DNA from: JADKAV01 sp963818505
GTDB taxonomy: Bacteria > Actinomycetota > Actinomycetes > S36-B12 > UBA10799
Assembly (NCBI GenBank): GCA_963818505.1
Contig: CAWFSJ010000003.1
Location: 1-8,954 of the forward strand
Length of the DNA stretch: 8,954 nucleotides
Reading direction: 5' to 3'
Every line of letters starts with the position of its first letter. Position 1 is the first letter of the stretch. The position numbers and the translations under genes were made by a program. Positions 1 through 8,697 of this stretch are shown here, in pieces. The notes below the pieces were generated by a model, which was given only the letters and a program-made list of their open reading frames with translations, was not told the origin of the DNA and searched no databases.

Positions 1-118
1 GGCGCTGCAGATCACGGGCGATGTCCGCGGTCGTGATCGCGACATCGGCGGGCATGCCCTCGAGCACGCCCACAAGGGCCTGGCCGTGCGACTCGCCGGC
101 GGTCAACCATCGAAGCAT
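1..118 (-). CDS. aroC: Chorismate synthase, N-terminal fragment (gene runs off the left edge)
   Basis: The first 39 codons read MLRWLTAGESHGQALVGVLE followed by GMPADVAITTADIARDLQR. The GESHGxxL segment at residues 8-15 is the N-terminal chorismate synthase signature, and the MLRW/TAGESHG opening is typical of actinobacterial AroC. The enzyme converts EPSP to chorismate using reduced FMN, the last common step of aromatic amino acid synthesis in the cytoplasm. The rest lies beyond position 1. The ATG at 118 is chosen because homologous proteins begin exactly there. No ribosome binding site precedes it, but an extended -10 element sits 6 bases upstream, so the mRNA may be leaderless. The gene lies 53 bases after the PilP-like gene on the same strand, so it may be co-transcribed with the pilus genes, have its own promoter, or both. 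Confidence 0.93.
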   Translation of the reverse strand, partial: MLRWLTAGESHGQALVGVLEGMPADVAITTADIARDLQR

Positions 119-124
119 TGCCCG

Positions 125-133
125 ATTCTGTCA
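125..133 (-). promoter_or_regulatory. Candidate extended -10 promoter of aroC giving a leaderless transcript
   Basis: On the minus strand TGACAGAAT (133 down to 125) matches the extended -10 pattern TGn followed by a hexamer with 4 of 6 bases of TATAAT. The hexamer ends 6 bases before the aroC ATG, so the expected transcription start falls at or next to the A of the start codon. That spacing is the hallmark of leaderless mRNAs, which are common in actinobacteria, and agrees with the absence of a Shine-Dalgarno sequence. A possible but poor -35 (TTCCAG, 152-147) lies 16 bases further up and overlaps a small inverted repeat, GCTGG-AA-CCAGC (146-157). This is inferred from sequence only. Confidence 0.4.
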
Positions 134-171
134 TGCCGGAGCGAGGCTGGAACCAGCACGCGAGCGGCGGA

Positions 172-829
172 TCAGCCGATCGAGACCGAGTCGCCCTCGC
201 AGACGACCGCGTTCTGGTCGCCGTAGAGGAAGCCCGCGCAGTTGGCGTTGAAGATGTCGTAGAGCCGGTAGGACTTCGCGAACTGCTCACCCTCGTCGAC
301 CGTGTACTTCTTGCCGTCGAGCTTGAGCTTCACCGAGTTGCCCAGGGGCGAGATCGTCAGGGCGGAGATGGTGCCGCCCTTGGCGCCGGAGGAGGACGGC
401 GAGGATGAGGAGGAGGCTGCGTCCGCTGCGGGGGCAGCGGGGGCGGCGACGGGCGCGGGCGCTGGGGCCGGCTTGGCGACCAGCGGCGCGAACGGGTCGC
501 GGCTGGTGAGCCGCACCCTCGTCTTCGTGGCAGCCTGCTGGGCTGCAGCGTCCTGTTCGGCCTGCGCGTCCTCGGCGGCGCCCTGCTGGGCGGCCGCCGC
601 ACGCTCCCGCGGCCTGGGCAGAGGGAACCGGACCGAGCAACTCATCATCGGATCCGGGCTGCATGACGAACAGTGCTATGCCGCCAAGGACCAGGCCGGC
701 GACGATCGCCAGCGCCACGATCATGAAGGTGCGGTTCCGCTTCGGTGCCGCGCCTGACGTCGAATCCGTCATGGGCGGCATCGAGGAACCGGAGTTCGTG
801 GCTGTCCGCTCGAGGATCTGCTCACTCAT
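172..829 (-). CDS. PilP-like bitopic membrane protein of the T4P alignment complex (one frameshift)
   Basis: With one extra base removed near position 600, the gene encodes about 218 residues. A short N-terminal tail is followed by one membrane helix (TFMIVALAIVAGLVLGGIAL) at about residues 32-51. Next come an Ala/Gln/Glu-rich stretch, a RDPFAPLV motif, a Pro/Ala and Ser-rich linker, and a C-terminal beta-type domain of about 65 residues with two cysteines (NANCAGFLYGDQNAVVCEGD). An Arg-Asp-Pro-Phe-x-Pro motif before a small C-terminal beta domain is characteristic of PilP. With its place directly after pilO, this suggests the PilP role in the inner-membrane alignment complex. Unlike classical PilP there is no lipobox; a membrane helix anchors it instead. 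I prefer the ATG at 829 over 838 because AGGA then lies 8 bases upstream. The start overlaps the pilO stop by 8 bases. The frame changes around 597-605, after SAQAAGA and before AAAQQGAAED. Confidence 0.7.
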
Positions 830-1549
830 TGGAGTCATCCTTCGTGGCCTCGGCCGAGTCTGAATCGGCCCCAGTCGAGTCGGCGTTGGCGTTGGGGAGG
901 GTGAAGACGTTGGCCGTGATGGCCGCTGTCAGGTCATCCTCAGCAGCGCCCTCCCCGCACGAACCCCTCGAGATCGACACGGACGAGACCATGGCCACCC
1001 GCTGCATCGACTCGATCTCGCGCAGATAGTTGCGCAGTTGGGCGAACGTCCCGCAGGCCGAGATGTTGAGGCTGACGGCCTGCACCTGCGGCGCAACCGG
1101 CGCAACCGGCGCGGCGGCGGCGCCGGCGAGTCCGCGGAGTCATCGGTGGACCCTGACTCCGTGTTGGGGTCGGCAGGAGGCGGAGCCGCCACTACGGGCG
1201 CCGCGATCGGCGTCGGCCGGCCAGGGGTGACCGACGCCACGACGACGTTGGCATTCTTCGCCACCGTGGTCAGGTTCCGTATGAGGGTCGGGAGCGCCAC
1301 CGTCGCTGGCATGCGCTGCTGGATCTCGGCCAGGATCGCCTCCTGGGCCGGCAGCTCCTCGCTCTGCTTCTTGAGCAGGGAGATCCGAGATCGCAACTGC
1401 TCGGATGCAGCCTGCTGGCTGGCCGTCTCCACATCCAGAGCGGCGGCCTTCTGCATGGTCGGGCTGATGAGCGCGAACCAGGCACCGACAAGCAGCAGCA
1501 CTGCCGCGGCGATACCGCCCACCCTCCACATCCGCGGGCTCAGCGTCAT
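822..1549 (-). CDS. pilO: PilO, T4P inner-membrane alignment protein (one frameshift)
   Basis: The corrected product is about 242 residues. A membrane helix (about residues 9-28) is followed by a heptad-like helical region (about 35-80; QLRSRISLLKKQSEEL). The segment LPTLIRNLTTVAKNANVVVA is the first half of the PilO core, then comes a Pro/Ala/Ser-rich insert. The segment VQAVSLNISACGTFAQLRNY continuing LREIESMQRVAMVSSVSIS is the second half and closely fits the PilO pattern of Ser-Leu, Gly-Thr/Ser-Phe, LRxYLxxIE and a hydrophobic strand. PilO dimerises with PilN in the membrane and helps connect motor to fibre. The ATG at 1549 overlaps the pilN stop (ATGA) and has AGGAGG 7 bases upstream. 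The frame is lost within the GC-rich tract about 1108-1130 and restored by adding one base; no stop occurs in the corrected frame. The acidic C-terminal tail reaches the TGA at 822. Confidence 0.85.
1089..1112 (+). repeat. 9-bp tandem repeat in the PilO linker, abutting a GCG run
   Basis: The unit CGGCGCAAC occurs 2.7 times in tandem (1089-1097, 1098-1106, 1107-1112) and runs into GCG repeats to about 1125. On the minus strand it encodes alternating Ala-Pro-Val. The pilO frameshift lies at this tract, where polymerase slippage or base-calling errors are expected. Confidence 0.8.
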
Positions 1550-2355
1550 GGCGCGACCTCCTCGTCCTGGTAGCGCTTCGAGAGCGCCTCAGCGGTCACG
1601 TTGCCCGTCGAGCCGAAGGTGACGATCTTGGTGCCCTCCTCGGTGCCCGCGGTGAGGCTGCCGACATACGGGTCGGCGACGGTGGGCAGCTTGGCTAGCG
1701 AATCGAGCCAGTTCGCCACGGTGTTGTAGGTGAAGGCCTTGGCCGACACGGTCATGGTGCCCAGGCCGGGTACCCCGGCTCCCGACGTGGGGCTGCTCGC
1801 AGTCGCGGCACCGGCCGAGGACGGCGCCGTCGCCTGTGTCGGGGCCCCGGGGGCGGGCGACGTGACGGCCAACGTGTCCAGTGAGACCCCGCTGGGCATC
1901 GTCAGGGCGAGGTCGTTGAGGAAGAAGGACCATCGCACCTCGTTGCCCATTGCCAGTCGCAATTGGGCCTGCGCATCGGCCACGGTTGAGAACACCTTGG
2001 GCACCTCGGCGTAGCGGGTTGCCTCAGCGGTGAGCAGCGTGCGTTCAGCAGTTGCGGAGTCCAGGGCCTCCTGGGCGGCGGACTCCTTCTGCGTGGCGAT
2101 CAGCCACCCCAGCAGCGCCACCAGAAGGGCGATCACGACCGCGATGGCGGCGAAGATCTTCGCCCGCTTGACGGCCGCTCGCCTGGCGTAGGTCTTGGGC
2201 AGCAGGTTGACTGCGGCGAGCACCGTCACGGTGTCCGACGATGGCATCTCCTCCACGAGGAGGTCTCCGGGAGGCGCATCTGCGTGTTCCATGTCACCGA
2301 CTTCCAGCGGCTCATTCGCCTCGGAGCTACCCCCTCGGCCACGCGACAGCCTCAT
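1546..2355 (-). CDS. pilN: PilN, T4P inner-membrane alignment protein
   Basis: An intact 269-residue protein. It has a cytoplasmic N-terminal part carrying VNLLPKTYARR (about residues 49-59), the conserved NLLP segment by which PilN docks onto PilM. One membrane helix follows (about 67-87), then a helical region (about 88-125) and an extracytoplasmic domain. That domain contains EVRWSFFLNDLALTMPSGVS and SLDTLAVTSP, the usual PilN ferredoxin-like core, interrupted by a Pro/Ala/Ser-rich insert of about 35 residues. The N-terminal region before NLLP is about 45 residues longer than in classical PilN. It is acidic and may be partly due to start choice: the ATG at 2355 overlaps the pilM stop (ATGA) with only a weak G-rich ribosome site, while a second Met lies at residue 22. 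The pilO start overlaps its own stop. Membrane protein, partner of PilM and PilO. Confidence 0.88.
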   Translation of the reverse strand: MRLSRGRGGSSEANEPLEVGDMEHADAPPGDLLVEEMPSSDTVTVLAAVNLLPKTYARRAAVKRAKIFAAIAVVIALLVALLGWLIATQKESAAQEALDSATAERTLLTAEATRYAEVPKVFSTVADAQAQLRLAMGNEVRWSFFLNDLALTMPSGVSLDTLAVTSPAPGAPTQATAPSSAGAATASSPTSGAGVPGLGTMTVSAKAFTYNTVANWLDSLAKLPTVADPYVGSLTAGTEEGTKIVTFGSTGNVTAEALSKRYQDEEVAP

Positions 2356-3412
2356 GACACACCCCCGAGGGCAAGACCGACGGGCACAGCCGCGATCGGA
2401 TCGACGTAGTGGAGTTGCGCCGGCGAGAGTCCGGTTCCTCCGACCGACAGGCCCGAGAGAGTCGACCCGACCTCTACCGGAACTCGAAGGCGATCGGCGA
2501 GCCGCTCGGGGAACCCGTTCAGCCGAGCACCGCCGCCGGACAGCACGACCCGCGTGACCGAACCGTTCGTCGAGGTCGCCGAGTAGTAGTCAAGGGACCC
2601 TCGGATCTCCTCGATGAGCTCCAACGCTGCCCTGCTCATGATCGCGGATCGCCGGAGCCATCGGCCCGGTCTCCTCAGCAAGGCCCAGCTTCGCGCTTGG
2701 TCTGCTCGGCATCGATCAGCGACATCCCCATGTCGTTGACGAGGGCGTGGGTCACCTGACGGCCACCGGAGAGCAGGATGCGCACGAACCGCGGGATGCC
2801 GTTCTCGTGGACGATGATGTTGGTGAGGTCGGCGCCGATGTCGACGACCGCCTCAGGCCGGGCGTTCAGCCCGAGCCCAGGCGTCCTGGCGATCGCCCGA
2901 AGCACGGCGAACGAGTTGAGGTCGACCACGGTGGGGTTGAGCCCCGCGGCGATCACGGCATCGACCGAGCGGATGATCATCTCCTCGACTCCGGCAACGA
3001 GCAGACCGCTGAGCGACCGTGCACCGTCGCTGGTGCGGATCTCCTCGAGCGGGGCGAAGTCCAGGACGGCTTGGTCCGTGTCGATGGGCACCTGATCGCC
3101 GACCAGCAGGGGCAGGGCCTTGCGCAACTCGTCGCCGGTCAGGTACGGGACCTCGACCTGGCGCACGACCACGCGGGGGTTCGCCACTCCCACGGTCACC
3201 TTCTTGTGGGAGAACTTCACCCCGGCCCACAGCTCCTTGATGGCCTCCGTGACAGCGGCCTGGTCGACGACCTCGCCGTCGCGCAGGGTGCCCTCGGGGA
3301 GGGCGATCTGGCCGAAGTGAACGAGCTCGGGACCGGACGAGCGCAGAGCAAGCTCTGCGGCCCGGACGCTGGACGTCCCGATGTCCAGTCCGATGGCGGT
3401 TCGTCGACCCAC
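2352..3412 (-). CDS. pilM: PilM, cytoplasmic actin-like ATPase of the T4P machinery (two close frameshifts)
   Basis: The actin-fold motifs are all present. Phosphate-1 is IGLDIGTSSVRAAEL (residues 7-21), phosphate-2 is VVDIGADLTNIIV, and the adenosine motif is VVLSGGGARLNGFPERLADR. The segment KKVTVGVANPRVVVRQVEVP is also typical of PilM. PilM binds nucleotide and the NLLP tail of PilN on the inner face of the membrane. As it stands, the frame runs into a stop right after DAEQTKREAG. Removing one base in the tract 2680-2686 gives LAEETGPMAPAIR, and removing a second near 2641-2655 restores IMSRAALELIEEIRGSLDYY. The span of 1061 bases minus two is 353 codons, the normal size for PilM. The GTG at 3412 is chosen because AGGAGG lies 7 bases upstream. 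The end overlaps pilN by 4 bases. This is the first gene of the M-N-O-P block. Confidence 0.88.
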
Positions 3413-3419
3413 GATGCTG

Positions 3420-3444
3420 CCTCCTCAGTGTGGCGCTGAGGAGG
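3420..3444 (-). promoter_or_regulatory. Perfect 9-bp hairpin burying the pilM ribosome binding site
   Basis: On the minus strand CCTCCTCAG (3444-3436), a 7-base loop CGCCACA, then CTGAGGAGG (3428-3420) form a perfect 9-base-pair stem. The 3' arm contains AGGAGG, the Shine-Dalgarno sequence, which stands 7 bases from the pilM GTG. In the folded RNA the whole ribosome site would be paired, so pilM and the coupled genes behind it would be translated only when the stem is opened by heat, a protein, another RNA or an upstream alternative pairing. The structure is read directly from the sequence; the regulatory role is inferred. Confidence 0.65.
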
Positions 3445-3461
3445 GAATCGGCCACTGACGA

Positions 3462-3485
3462 GGGTCACTTGAACGGGTGACGCCC
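3462..3485 (-). repeat. Bulged inverted repeat upstream of the pilM hairpin
   Basis: GGGTCAC (3462-3468) pairs with GTGAC-G-CCC (3477-3485) around an 8-base loop. This gives 8 base pairs with one bulged base. It lies 17 bases upstream (in transcription sense) of the hairpin covering the pilM ribosome site. It could be an operator, part of a folded leader, or a competing structure. Confidence 0.45.
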
Positions 3486-3539
3486 AACGACGTGCCCAAT
3501 TCGCCGGGGACCCCTCGCCAGCGGCCCCGTGAAGGGCTG

Positions 3540-4427
3540 TCAGACGCCGAGCTGGCCCACGTACCAGTCGGCGATTGCCGGCCCCAGGAGGATGCCCAGA
3601 AGCGCCCCGGCAAGCATGAAGGGGCCGAACGGGATGGCGGACTTCCGTCCCGCGCCTCGGAAGAGCATCATGCCTAGGCCCACGAACGCACCCAACAGGA
3701 AGGCCAGGAAGCTGCCCACCAGCCACTCCCCCCAACCGAGCCAGGCCAGGGCCATGCCCAGCACGCCGGAGAGCTTCACGTCACCCATCCCCATCCCCGC
3801 GGGGTAGACGAGGGCAAGCACGAGGTAGAAGACGAAGAGGCCCACGCCACCCATCAGGGCTCGACCGAAATCGCCCCATTGGCTGTAGACGATCGCAGGG
3901 ATGAGCAGGAGCCCAGCGACGATCGGGTACGACGGCAGTGTCAGGACGTTCGGCAGGCGCTTGGTGTCCAGGTCGATGAACGCCAGGGCGACACCGACCG
4001 CCGTCAGGTACAGGTAGGCGGGCAGCTCCCACGTCAGGCCGAAGGTGAGCGCGATCAGCAGGAACAGCGCCCCGGTTAGGAGTTCGACACCGGGGTAGCG
4101 GGCGCTGATGTGCGCACCGCAGTCCCGGCACTTCCCTCGCAGGACCAGCCAGGAAAGCACCGGGATGTTGTCCCGCCCACGGATCTCGCCATCGCACGCC
4201 GGGCAGTGTGACGGGGGCGAGACGATGGACTCCCCGCGCGGGACGCGCCAGATCACCACGTTGAGGAACGACCCGATGGCCATCCCCGCGAGGGTGATGA
4301 ATACGACGGCAACAACCACGACGGGGTCCACGAGCGGCGATTCTGTCAGGGCTTCGGGCTCAAGCTCAGTATCCGAGCCGGAGGTTTGTCGAGCTCCACC
4401 GGCGCATCCGCATGCCTGTGCCATCAA
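3540..4427 (-). CDS. pilD: PilD, bifunctional type IV prepilin peptidase / N-methyltransferase (A24 family)
   Basis: About 295 residues with eight or so hydrophobic helices. It has GSFLNVVIWRVPRGESIVSP (about residues 52-71) and the zinc-type cysteine pairs CPAC and CRDC (75/78 and 100/103) of the methyltransferase domain. The two catalytic aspartate regions are AFIDLDTKRLPNVLTLP (about 149-165) and GMGMGDVKLSG (211-221, Asp216). It cleaves prepilins after the glycine of the G/FTLxE site and methylates the new N-terminus, so it would process the pilins encoded just upstream. The cysteine domain shows it is the full-length type, not the short peptidase-only form. The N-terminus is uncertain. 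The in-frame TTG at 4427 has no ribosome site, whereas an ATG at 4455 in another frame does. The true protein may begin there if one more indel is present (about 304 residues). Confidence 0.92.
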   Translation of the reverse strand: MMAQACGCAGGARQTSGSDTELEPEALTESPLVDPVVVVAVVFITLAGMAIGSFLNVVIWRVPRGESIVSPPSHCPACDGEIRGRDNIPVLSWLVLRGKCRDCGAHISARYPGVELLTGALFLLIALTFGLTWELPAYLYLTAVGVALAFIDLDTKRLPNVLTLPSYPIVAGLLLIPAIVYSQWGDFGRALMGGVGLFVFYLVLALVYPAGMGMGDVKLSGVLGMALAWLGWGEWLVGSFLAFLLGAFVGLGMMLFRGAGRKSAIPFGPFMLAGALLGILLGPAIADWYVGQLGV

Positions 4428-4455
4428 CCACGACGTGCACCGTCTCTTGGGCCAT
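4366..4455 (-). other. 29-codon open frame with a good ribosome site: displaced PilD N-terminus or small ORF
   Basis: Four bases after the TGA of the PilX-like gene an ATG (4455) is preceded by CAGGAG 9 bases upstream, and the next codons have strongly G/C-ending third positions. The frame encodes MAQETVHVVVDGTGMRMRRW plus nine residues, then stops at 4366. It overlaps the start of pilD in a different frame. One deleted base would join the first 10-25 codons to PilD. Alternatively it is a short upstream ORF coupling translation of the PilX-like gene to pilD. I cannot tell which. Confidence 0.35.
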
Positions 4456-4458
4456 CGG

Positions 4459-5880
4459 TCAGTACTCCTGCCAGAGGGCGATGTTGATCATGCTTGACCA
4501 CGGAGAGTCCGTGTCGGGGTCGAAGAACATGTTCGCGCCCTGGTAGCTGCTGGTGGACGCCAGCCCCACTGGAGGGCGCGTTTCGCACTGGCCCCCGGCA
4601 ACCAGACCGGTAACCATGTTCGGTGTGTTCGACTGCATGGTGAACTGATCCCCTGCGACGAACATGCCGGTCCGCAAGGGAGTGGTGGTGCCGAACTCCG
4701 ACTGCGTATCCACATCCAGATCGGCATCGGCCATCAGCCATAGCCCGTGAACGGAGGCCGAACCGACCGTCGATTGCTTGGTGTGGATGTTCCCGTAGCG
4801 CTTGTCGGCACAGGTTTCGGAGCTGGCCGACGCGATCACAGTGGCGGCGACGGCCTTGGTCTTGGTCATGTCCACGTTGGCCTGGTGAGCGTAGAAGGTA
4901 CCCGAGATGCTGCTCCCGGCGTTCCACGTGTGCGACGACGAGTCGTAACTCCAGTTGGCCGGCGCGACACCAGTCAGTGTCATGTCGCAGGGGCCATGCG
5001 TGGAGTACGGCCGCGCCATTCCATCGGGGCACAGGTCAGTCCACTGACCCACACCTGTATTCGTTGCCGTGAAGGCCTGTGGATAGAAGTTCTTGGCGCT
5101 GACATAGGAAATGGATACGCGGGGGGATTGGGTCGACCAGCCCGAGGCCTTCCCGGACGCGCCCTCCGTGTACGTCAACGGGCCCTGAACGTCGATGGAG
5201 TTTGCGGTGCCCGAAAGGACCCCATTCGTGTGGATAGCAGCTGAGTTCGCCGCCTTTCCAGGAACCACAGCCACGGTCATCTGCCCGCTCATCGCCAAGC
5301 CATCGCCAGTCAGGATGGCGTACTTGGGCTGGTAGGGCACCAGGACGTATTCGACCTTGACCGTTCGCGAGACCGCGCTGGGCGTTCCATACCTCGGGGA
5401 GAACGACCGCGCGTACACCCGACCGAACTTGACTGTCGCACCATCGACTGGGTTCTTGGGCTTCAGCATCATCACCTGCCCGGTCGGCGTGTCAACGAAG
5501 CATTCGGCGTGGTTCTTGACCAGCGAGTCAAGCTGGGCCTTCGCCCACGCCTCCTCGTCCTGAAGCGCGAAATCAGGCGCAGTGACCTGCGGCGCGGTGC
5601 AGTTCGCTGTCGGTATCCCCGGCGTCGTTCCGTTCTTGGGCGTGGGGATCGGGTAGTCCTTGTACGAACGGTCGAACGCTGACTGCAACTGACTCAGCGC
5701 GTAGTTGATCCCGACCTCGGTATCAGCCATGCTCTGCTCGTATTGGATGCGATGCCTGCTCTCACCCAGCCCGTTGATCGCGATGATCCCAGCTGTGGCC
5801 GTGAGCCCCGCTACGAACACCGTGATTCCGATGACCAGGATCATCCCGATTCCGGTTTCATCCTTGAAGCGAATGCCCAT
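4459..5880 (-). CDS. PilX-like T4P minor pilin-related protein, large
   Basis: An intact protein of 473 residues from the ATG at 5880. A short charged N-terminus ending in KDETG is followed by a hydrophobic helix (IGMILVIGITVFVAGLTATA) and then HRIQYEQSMADTEVGINYAL, the helical extension seen in PilX N-terminal domains. A canonical Glu at mature position +5 is missing, as is common in this family. The remaining 400 residues are Ser/Thr/Gly-rich and probably beta-structured, with several cysteines (for example SETCADKRYG and GGQCETRPP) and acidic motifs (DADLDVD, DPDTDSP). It would sit in the membrane and enter the pilus as a minor or initiating subunit. I chose the ATG at 5880 over the GTG at 5889 (which overlaps the preceding stop) because AAGGGG lies 8 bases before the ATG. 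The family is inferred from the N-terminus and context; the C-terminal domain is not recognised. Confidence 0.8.
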   Translation of the reverse strand: MGIRFKDETGIGMILVIGITVFVAGLTATAGIIAINGLGESRHRIQYEQSMADTEVGINYALSQLQSAFDRSYKDYPIPTPKNGTTPGIPTANCTAPQVTAPDFALQDEEAWAKAQLDSLVKNHAECFVDTPTGQVMMLKPKNPVDGATVKFGRVYARSFSPRYGTPSAVSRTVKVEYVLVPYQPKYAILTGDGLAMSGQMTVAVVPGKAANSAAIHTNGVLSGTANSIDVQGPLTYTEGASGKASGWSTQSPRVSISYVSAKNFYPQAFTATNTGVGQWTDLCPDGMARPYSTHGPCDMTLTGVAPANWSYDSSSHTWNAGSSISGTFYAHQANVDMTKTKAVAATVIASASSETCADKRYGNIHTKQSTVGSASVHGLWLMADADLDVDTQSEFGTTTPLRTGMFVAGDQFTMQSNTPNMVTGLVAGGQCETRPPVGLASTSSYQGANMFFDPDTDSPWSSMINIALWQEY

Positions 5881-5885
5881 GCCGA

Positions 5886-6542
5886 TCACCCCTTGTTCCG
5901 GAGACGGACGGACACGGAGGCTTGCCGCTCATTCGTGCCGATTCCTGCCCCGTAGATCGCGTCGTAATGCATCGTCAGGTTGACTACGGTCGCATCACTG
6001 GGAGTTGACGCGATCAAGGGCGGCGGGCAGTTCGAGGACGGCGGTGCAGTAGCTCCGTGGGCGTCTGTGCAGTAGGCGAAGAGCGTCTCGACGATGAGGG
6101 CGGAGGCCTGTCTGGTCGCCTTGCTGGCTGCAGGTGATATGCCGGAGATGCGCCACACGTCGCGGTGGACCCCGTCCTCGTTCATCGAGAGCTTCCACGT
6201 GACTATCTCAGCCGGATCCTGCACATAGTCCGCGCTGAGTTGCGGATTTGTCGGGTTCTGGTCAATCCACAACTGCAGGTGGGCCAGGCAATTGGGGTCC
6301 GAACCAGCACCGTCACAGGTCACCCTGCTGGCCTCCCGGATGTCACGAGACAGGCGATCAAGGACAATCTTCGCGTCACTGAGCCCGCGGTTCTCGTCAT
6401 CGTTGTGCGTCAGGACGCGCGTCGCCTGGATGACGCCGGAGAGGACAAGCGCCGACACAGTCCCCAACAGAGTCATCGCGACAAGGAGTTCGATCAGCGT
6501 CATACCGGCGTCACGACCTCGGGGCAAGAATGTGGTTTCCAT
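5886..6542 (-). CDS. PilW-like minor prepilin
   Basis: An intact 218-residue prepilin. The N-terminus METTFLPRGRDAG is a class III type leader ending in Gly13. The site G/MTLIELLVAMTLLGTVSALV gives Glu at mature position +5 and a 20-residue hydrophobic helix. The segment GLSDAKIVLDRLSRDIREAS is the amphipathic helix seen in PilW/PilJ-type minor pilins, which frequently carry LxRDIRxA. The C-terminal half contains cysteines at DPNC, AYCTD and SNCPPP, then a final beta part (VNLTMHYDAIYGAG, QASVSVRLRNKG). It would be processed by PilD and help prime the fibre with its neighbours. The ATG lies 1 base after the stop of the large prepilin, with GGAG 7 bases upstream; the end is followed 5 bases later by the PilX-like start. 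Confidence 0.88.
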   Translation of the reverse strand: METTFLPRGRDAGMTLIELLVAMTLLGTVSALVLSGVIQATRVLTHNDDENRGLSDAKIVLDRLSRDIREASRVTCDGAGSDPNCLAHLQLWIDQNPTNPQLSADYVQDPAEIVTWKLSMNEDGVHRDVWRISGISPAASKATRQASALIVETLFAYCTDAHGATAPPSSNCPPPLIASTPSDATVVNLTMHYDAIYGAGIGTNERQASVSVRLRNKG

Positions 6543-6543
6543 C

Positions 6544-8697
<2,154 letters not shown>

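Larger units (their letters stand above)
3413..3539 (-). other. Structured 127-base intergenic leader between pilD and pilM
   Basis: This is the only sizeable gap within the pilus cluster. It holds two clear hairpins (listed separately) and a weaker CGGGG/CCCCG pair (3505-3509, 3525-3529). I see no open frame of value and no convincing -35/-10 pair, and no terminator with a T-run. It could be a 5' leader with its own promoter, a processing region, or a site where translation of the M-N-O-P block is set independently of pilD. Confidence 0.6.

Noticed and set aside
597..2690. Programmed ribosomal frameshifting in the pil genes
   Set aside because: There are too many sites, of both signs, with no common slippery heptamer or downstream structure; read errors explain them better.
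2747..3439. 230-codon open frame on the plus strand
   Set aside because: It is the antisense shadow of pilM, whose actin-fold motifs fix the coding strand.
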